A stretch of DNA of 64,000 bases, taken from contig OY755042.1 of the NCBI GenBank assembly GCA_963576565.1, forward strand, positions 8,828,372 through 8,892,371, written 5' to 3'. This stretch comes from Aspidapion aeneum. Its lineage: Eukaryota > Arthropoda > Insecta > Coleoptera > Brentidae. The position numbers were made by a program, and so were the translations under genes. A model generated the notes under the pieces. It saw only the letters and a list, made by a program, of their open reading frames with translations, did not search any database and was not told the DNA's origin. Shown here one piece after another: positions 60,901 through 64,000 of the stretch (its first letter is position 1; every line of letters begins with the position of its first letter).

Positions 60901-61124
60901 ATGATCGACCAACCATGATTCCCTAAAAAGGTACGTGAAGCCCCGGAATCCAACAAACCTAATAACTTATTTCCGAGCACATCCACTTCTAAATAAGGCC
61001 TCTCATCTTTACGAGCATGACTTATCACATAATCTAAAACGTACGTTAGCCTATCGGTCGATGCTTGTTCAGGCTGACTCGAAGGTCGACCACCTACGAG
61101 CGCCTGGGTCCGTTTCCCTGACGA
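57954..61124 (-). CDS. pol: Ty3/gypsy Pol: protease, reverse transcriptase, RNase H, integrase
   Basis: Enzymatic polyprotein of an LTR retrotransposon. The frame opens at 61124, after a TAA inside gag. Counting from the first GTG (61028), 1,024 residues run without a stop. Visible in order: aspartic protease DSGAS (~27-31) with a later LILGLDFW; RT with a DYRKLNS block (~234-240), LPFGLHNAP and the catalytic YLDD (~331-334); RNase H with QTDASG (~478-483), TERE (~519) and TDHFSLKWL (~545); integrase HHCC zinc finger (H near GHMGVYK, CFVC pair), then a DD35E core (STDLCGPL, LCDNGP, NPTERTN); and a C-terminal KFVGPY (GPY/F) module. The PR-RT-RH-IN order identifies Ty3/gypsy rather than copia. 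There is no ATG at the frame start; entry by -1 frameshift from gag is inferred. No env frame follows. All catalytic residues are present, so the copy may be coding-competent. Confidence 0.95.
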   Translation of the reverse strand, partial: SSGKRTQALVGGRPSSQPEQASTDRLTYVLDYVISHARKDERPYLEVDVLGNKLLGLLDSGASRTFLGNHGWSIIERFGFSLDTTKKTSCIVANDQSTSSIGTVQLPMRVQDKFRLIEVVVVPELPHTLILGLDFWISMGIVPNLSTNEWHFADNKDVICSLETPDQQTTLSPYESERLEELVVKYKTIMGDSLGCTDRVEHKITTDAAPIRQRSYKVSPVIQKLIDDEIDEMLKMDVIERSSSSWASPVVMVQKKNTKKYRFCVDYRKLNSVTARDSYPLPLVSETLDKLKDAKYLSTLDIKSAYWQVPMEESSKPLTAFICRRGLFQFKRLPFGLHNAPATWQRLIDSIIGNDLDPYVYVYLDDLVIVTQSFSEHLRILEEVLRRLQNAKITVSWEKCQLCRPEMTYLGFVVDRRGIRVDPNKIRAMLELQRPRTVREVRRVVGTISWYRRFIENFSAIIAPITALTKKNQKFDWTADCEKAFIKIKELLVTAPILTCPDYSKEFVIQTDASGYGIGACLTQPYPEGDKVICYLSRSLTKQERVYTTTERECLALVWAIEKLRPYIEGISFKVITDHFSLKWLHSLKEPSGRLARWSVKLQQYDFEVIHRRGKDLVVPDMLSRAVPMIDTISQPRDVSTAIKDRWYQKMIKRVVESPLKFMNWRYTDNKLYKYVKQEYPQLSPSNEYWKEVVPKDHRRRIIGEAHDPPTAGHMGVYKTFHRLAEKYYWPKMRQDVATFVKKCFVCAAHKGDTQGVSDQMISHPKPTRPWEIISTDLCGPLPRSTKGNCWILVVTDYLSKFSLVFPMRTAPTQAVVKHLEEQVFMVFGVPRLILCDNGPQYKSNEFKRFAESYQVKIQYNPYYHPRANPTERTNRTLKTMLCCYVKDNHRKWDEQIHKLACAIRTATHETTRMSPFFVNFGRNMCLSGKDYSNPVLLSEENGVQSAAESKNEGFRKLYADVKRRLEVAGEKNVVQYNLRTRVPNFVVGQRVWKKNYVLSDAAKFFSKKLAPKFVGPYVIRNKISPWIFELQEPSGKVLPGSWHAKDLKSAADLSD
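61077..61101 (-). promoter_or_regulatory. Hairpin downstream of the frameshift site
   Basis: Ten nt after the slippery heptamer the RNA can form a 25-nt hairpin: GCUCG pairs with CGAGU (one G-U), then a U-U mismatch, then AGGU pairs with ACCU around a 5-nt GGUCG loop. It encloses the gag stop codon. The spacer is slightly longer than the usual 5-9 nt, so a longer stem or pseudoknot may be the real stimulator. Confidence 0.55.
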
Positions 61125-62902
61125 TTACAATTTCGACATTCTCTTACTGTTACCCCTGCTTGTCCACACGAATAGCACTGTTTGCCTCTAGGTAATGCGC
61201 ACCCGATTGCCATATGCCCTGTTTGGTTGCATCTATAACATACAACGTCCCTGTTCGCCCTACCAGATCCAACACCCTGTGGTTGTACATCCCTGTCATT
61301 TACACTAGACTGACCACTAGCTGGTTGCTGTCTATCTCTATCAGCCCTGGCAGCAAAATTGCTTGCTGGCTGCTGCCTATTTCTGTCGAATCTATTAGCA
61401 GGATGATTTAAATTCTGTTGGTTCGATGTCCCAGCACCTGATATTTGAATTGCATCAACCCCTGTTGAAAAATCGTCACTGTCGCTCCCTACGTCAACGT
61501 AGGCCAAGTCAGGTTCAATAGATTGGTTTTTCCTAGGTGTAAAATTTTCCTCCTCTAAACCATATCTCTGGTCTATTCTACGACACAGATCCTTTAAATG
61601 TGATAGGCTATTGACCTCAGTAGCAATTAACCCATTTTTATAGATGTCCGCGATATTTCTGAAGACGATAGCTAATTTCGCCTCTTCGGAAACAGGACAG
61701 CCAAGTCTTTGGAAATATGTGTTCATGACAGCAATATAGGTCCCTATAGACTCTCCAGGGCCTTGTTTACGTTTTTGAATCTCCTTCAATAGCTTCTCGC
61801 CATATGAAGAAGGAAGATATTCTGCCATGAACCTCTGTTCCAGCTGTTCCCACGTATGGACTTCTCTCCGAACATCTTTGTAAAAAGTATAAGCTGACTT
61901 TTCAAAAAGATCAATGCCCGAATTCAGTAAAACCTTTTTGCTGACTCCTCTCGCCTGACTTAACTCGTCCACTCTCTCAAAAAATGCGGTGACGGAGATC
62001 GTACCCCTCTCGCCTGTAAACTTTATGTTCCACTTATGCGGAGGTACAGGTGCAACGTGATATGAAGTACCAGGATCACTTGACATTGGTACTGGCGACG
62101 AACATGAAAATGGTCGTGACTGAGCAATTGGTGCTATGCTACTTTGGAGGGCAGCTAGACTCAAAGGAACGGTAGACGGTTGTTGATACTGAAAAGCTGT
62201 TGTACCGTAATTCTCAATCGGCATAGGGAGTGGTGCTTGTACTGATGTTTGAGTTGGGTTTGTAAGCACTTGCATTTGCAATGGAGCAATGACCGACGGT
62301 TGATTTGTGGGCTGTTGAGCTGGTCTTTGTGTGCTCGAGTGCTGTGGTTGCGGGAGTTGAGACTGGCTGGGAATGTTGCCAACATTTGTCGAGTGATCTG
62401 AGCTTCGACTCGTTGATTGGGTTTCAGATGCTTCATCATCTGAGTTCACGCCAACTCTTAATAAATCTGTTGCTTGGCTCTGCAACCTCCCAATCAAACT
62501 CAAGGTTTCCGCAACCAGTATGCCTTTGGTTTGACTTTCTTCAAAGTTAGACGGATTCATGTTATTTATCCTGGCTAACACATGTTCCAACCTTACAGCG
62601 ATTTTCCTAAACTCTCCCCCTTTGCTCGTACCAGAGAACTTCTCTACCAACGGTACCAGACTATCAAGCTTCTTCATGCAACTAAAAGCATCTTGGCCAA
62701 ATTTAAAAGGATACGGAGGGTATCTCATACTTGTATCAGTCTTTTCTCTTTGCTTAATCAGCATAAGCTGTTGTTTCATTTCTTCCACCGATCCAATGGC
62801 TATGCCTCTCCATGTTAACTCATAGATTAATTCGTCCTTGACTAAGTACCTTATGTCAGACAACCGACTCAACGAAATAGCCATAGTGCCTTTTATCTTC
62901 AA
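61094..62902 (-). CDS. gag: Ty3/gypsy retrotransposon Gag (602 aa)
   Basis: Structural polyprotein expected to assemble cytoplasmic particles that package the element RNA. In order: an N-terminal helical region; a Pro/Gln/Ser-rich linker at roughly residues 165-290; a retrotransposon-gag-like helical region at about 300-430 (a patch containing YLPSSYGEKLLKEIQKRK); and a nucleocapsid zone near 555-590. The first zinc knuckle is complete (C-x2-C-x4-H-x4-C, CYRCNQTGHMAIGC). The second has Val where His is expected (CYSCGQAGVTVREC). The start is the first ATG of a long open frame; no alternative is better supported. The frame is intact and ends at TAG 61096-61094, overlapping the pol frame by about 30 nt. 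Family-level assignment is firm; processing sites are unknown. Confidence 0.93.
   Translation of the reverse strand: MKIKGTMAISLSRLSDIRYLVKDELIYELTWRGIAIGSVEEMKQQLMLIKQREKTDTSMRYPPYPFKFGQDAFSCMKKLDSLVPLVEKFSGTSKGGEFRKIAVRLEHVLARINNMNPSNFEESQTKGILVAETLSLIGRLQSQATDLLRVGVNSDDEASETQSTSRSSDHSTNVGNIPSQSQLPQPQHSSTQRPAQQPTNQPSVIAPLQMQVLTNPTQTSVQAPLPMPIENYGTTAFQYQQPSTVPLSLAALQSSIAPIAQSRPFSCSSPVPMSSDPGTSYHVAPVPPHKWNIKFTGERGTISVTAFFERVDELSQARGVSKKVLLNSGIDLFEKSAYTFYKDVRREVHTWEQLEQRFMAEYLPSSYGEKLLKEIQKRKQGPGESIGTYIAVMNTYFQRLGCPVSEEAKLAIVFRNIADIYKNGLIATEVNSLSHLKDLCRRIDQRYGLEEENFTPRKNQSIEPDLAYVDVGSDSDDFSTGVDAIQISGAGTSNQQNLNHPANRFDRNRQQPASNFAARADRDRQQPASGQSSVNDRDVQPQGVGSGRANRDVVCYRCNQTGHMAIGCALPRGKQCYSCGQAGVTVRECRNCNRQGNGPRRS
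61112..61118 (-). promoter_or_regulatory. -1 ribosomal frameshift slippery site G GGA AAC
   Basis: On the minus strand the gag frame reads CAG GGA AAC just before its stop. The heptamer GGGAAAC is therefore in the exact X XXY YYZ register used for programmed -1 frameshifting. Pol is in the -1 frame relative to gag and is open from 61124, so a one-base slip here fuses Gag to Pol 5 codons before the gag TAG. Sequence match is direct; function is inferred from known retroviral and retrotransposon sites. Confidence 0.85.
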
Positions 62903-64000
62903 ACTTTAAACTTTAATTAAAACTGTTAATTATACCTCCCAATTATAAAAACTAAACCACGCAATAACAAACACAAAGTTCACTTTAAATTCACCAGTGA
63001 AAATCACTATAAATTTTCTCACAAATGTAGAAAATATAAAACTTAAATACGGGCAGACGCGAACAAAACCGAAAAACACCGGAGCAGTAAGAAAATAAAA
63101 TTTATTTTCATTTAAAAATGTAATCATAATTTATGTTAAGTATTTGTACAACCAACTATGACGTCCAACCCTGCAGAGAGAAATAACCACTTAAATCCTA
63201 AATTAGAATTAACAAGTAGCCATAAAAAAAGTTAAAAAAAAAAATAAAAGAGAGACAAGAGTTTTGGCAGTGTTTAGGTCTTATGTTTCACTCCTGCGTG
63301 AGTAAAACCAAAAAAAAATAATTGCGTTTATCCTAGCTGAACTGGATTAAAATTAAAGTTAAGTGATGTTTGTTTACCTCAGCAACCGAGTAGGTAAATT
63401 TATCCCTAAATGGAACGTACAACAGACTACCTATAACAAAAATCCCAAAGCTGTTGTACACAGTTAACGCTAGGGTATACTCCTGCTATTGCAGAACGGC
63501 TCCACTAATAACTCCTCAAAAAAACCCAAATCGCCGTATACAATGATTTTTTCTAAAAAGAATAAATCAAAACCCACTTTAACCTGCTTACCTACTCTGA
63601 GTTTACACGAAACATGCATTGCTTAAGGTCACATCATCCCTTAATATATAAGTGATCGCAATAAACGTCGGCACAGATGTTCATGTTATAGAAATCGTAA
63701 AATATGCTCAATTAAAAAAAAATCCGCTCGCTGAAATTGCGTCGAATTAGACTAGTAAGGATGTTGTGTGTAATAAAAAAAATTTTAATAAAATTTAAAA
63801 AAAAATTACCGATGGTAATAAAAAATTTACACAAATAACGTCTTGGTAGGACTGCAACTCTCTAATAATCGTTAAAATGAAATTCCCAATACTTTAACTA
63901 AATTGATGCAAACCATGGTCAAGAAGACCCTAGGATCGTACCGAAAGGTGTCCAAAAAAAAATAAAAAAAAAAATAAAAATTTTTTTTTTTTTTTTGGTG
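62903..64000 (-). other. 5' leader of the gypsy element, LTR not recognised
   Basis: AT-rich sequence upstream of gag with homopolymer A/T runs at 63958-63996. I find no copy of the TGTAACG end of the putative LTR and no convincing primer-binding site, so the 5' LTR is probably beyond the window edge or diverged. The 65-aa ORF at 62930-63127 is low-complexity and not supported. Confidence 0.4.

Noticed and set aside
57954..62902. Two separate genes with independent starts
   Set aside because: Pol has no ATG at its frame opening and overlaps gag in -1 with a slippery heptamer, so Gag-Pol frameshifting explains it better.

Overview
This is an AT-rich eukaryotic window, most likely from a large, repeat-laden arthropod (probably insect) genome. 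The evidence is its content: Ty3/gypsy, Jockey-like and RTE non-LTR retroelements, mariner transposase relics, a THAP zinc-finger exon, hAT-like MITEs, and Helitron-like elements with GTCT/ACAG microsatellite cores. I see no intact host gene, rRNA, tRNA or CRISPR, and no prokaryotic gene organisation. The species and order cannot be read from the sequence.

Layout. 1-11 kb: nested short DNA elements. These include a MITE inside a MITE, a Helitron-like copy, half of a fold-back element, a 1.27-kb element with ~430-bp inverted arms, and two adjacent imperfect palindromes whose arms are made of short 'word' minisatellites. A hAT-like element with an 8-bp duplication sits inside a mariner-like MITE. 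11-20 kb: dispersed repeats, a perfect 56-bp palindrome, inverted-repeat elements and the 3' end of a non-LTR element. 20.6-25 kb: a three-layer nest, in which a Helitron-like copy is split by a ~3.9-kb inverted-repeat element that itself holds another Helitron-like element with a ~976-bp (TCTG)n array. 25-28.9 kb: a non-LTR 3' end, a broken THAP exon followed by an RTE fragment, a MITE and a modular tandem repeat. 29.3-34.7 kb: a tandem array of ~680-bp units, each with a long hairpin, interrupted by a 1,256-bp near-perfect fold-back with a 7-bp target duplication.

35-44 kb: a Jockey-like pseudogene, a second MITE copy, further Helitron-like copies and an inverted array. 44-52 kb: two inverted copies of an unfamiliar ~1.9-kb non-coding TIR element. 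One copy carries a 469-bp solo LTR whose 5-bp duplication is confirmed by the other copy. Between them lie a mariner relic, an 805-bp TIR element and an RTE fragment. 52-55.8 kb: mostly anonymous sequence with a hAT-like fragment and a transposase relic.

56-64 kb (minus strand) holds the only intact coding module, a Ty3/gypsy retrotransposon. It has a 602-codon Gag and an uninterrupted protease-RT-RNase H-integrase frame. The two frames overlap in the -1 register at a canonical G GGA AAC slippery heptamer followed by a hairpin, so Pol is very probably made by programmed frameshifting. A polypurine tract and probable 3' LTR follow. The 5' LTR is not recognised inside the window.
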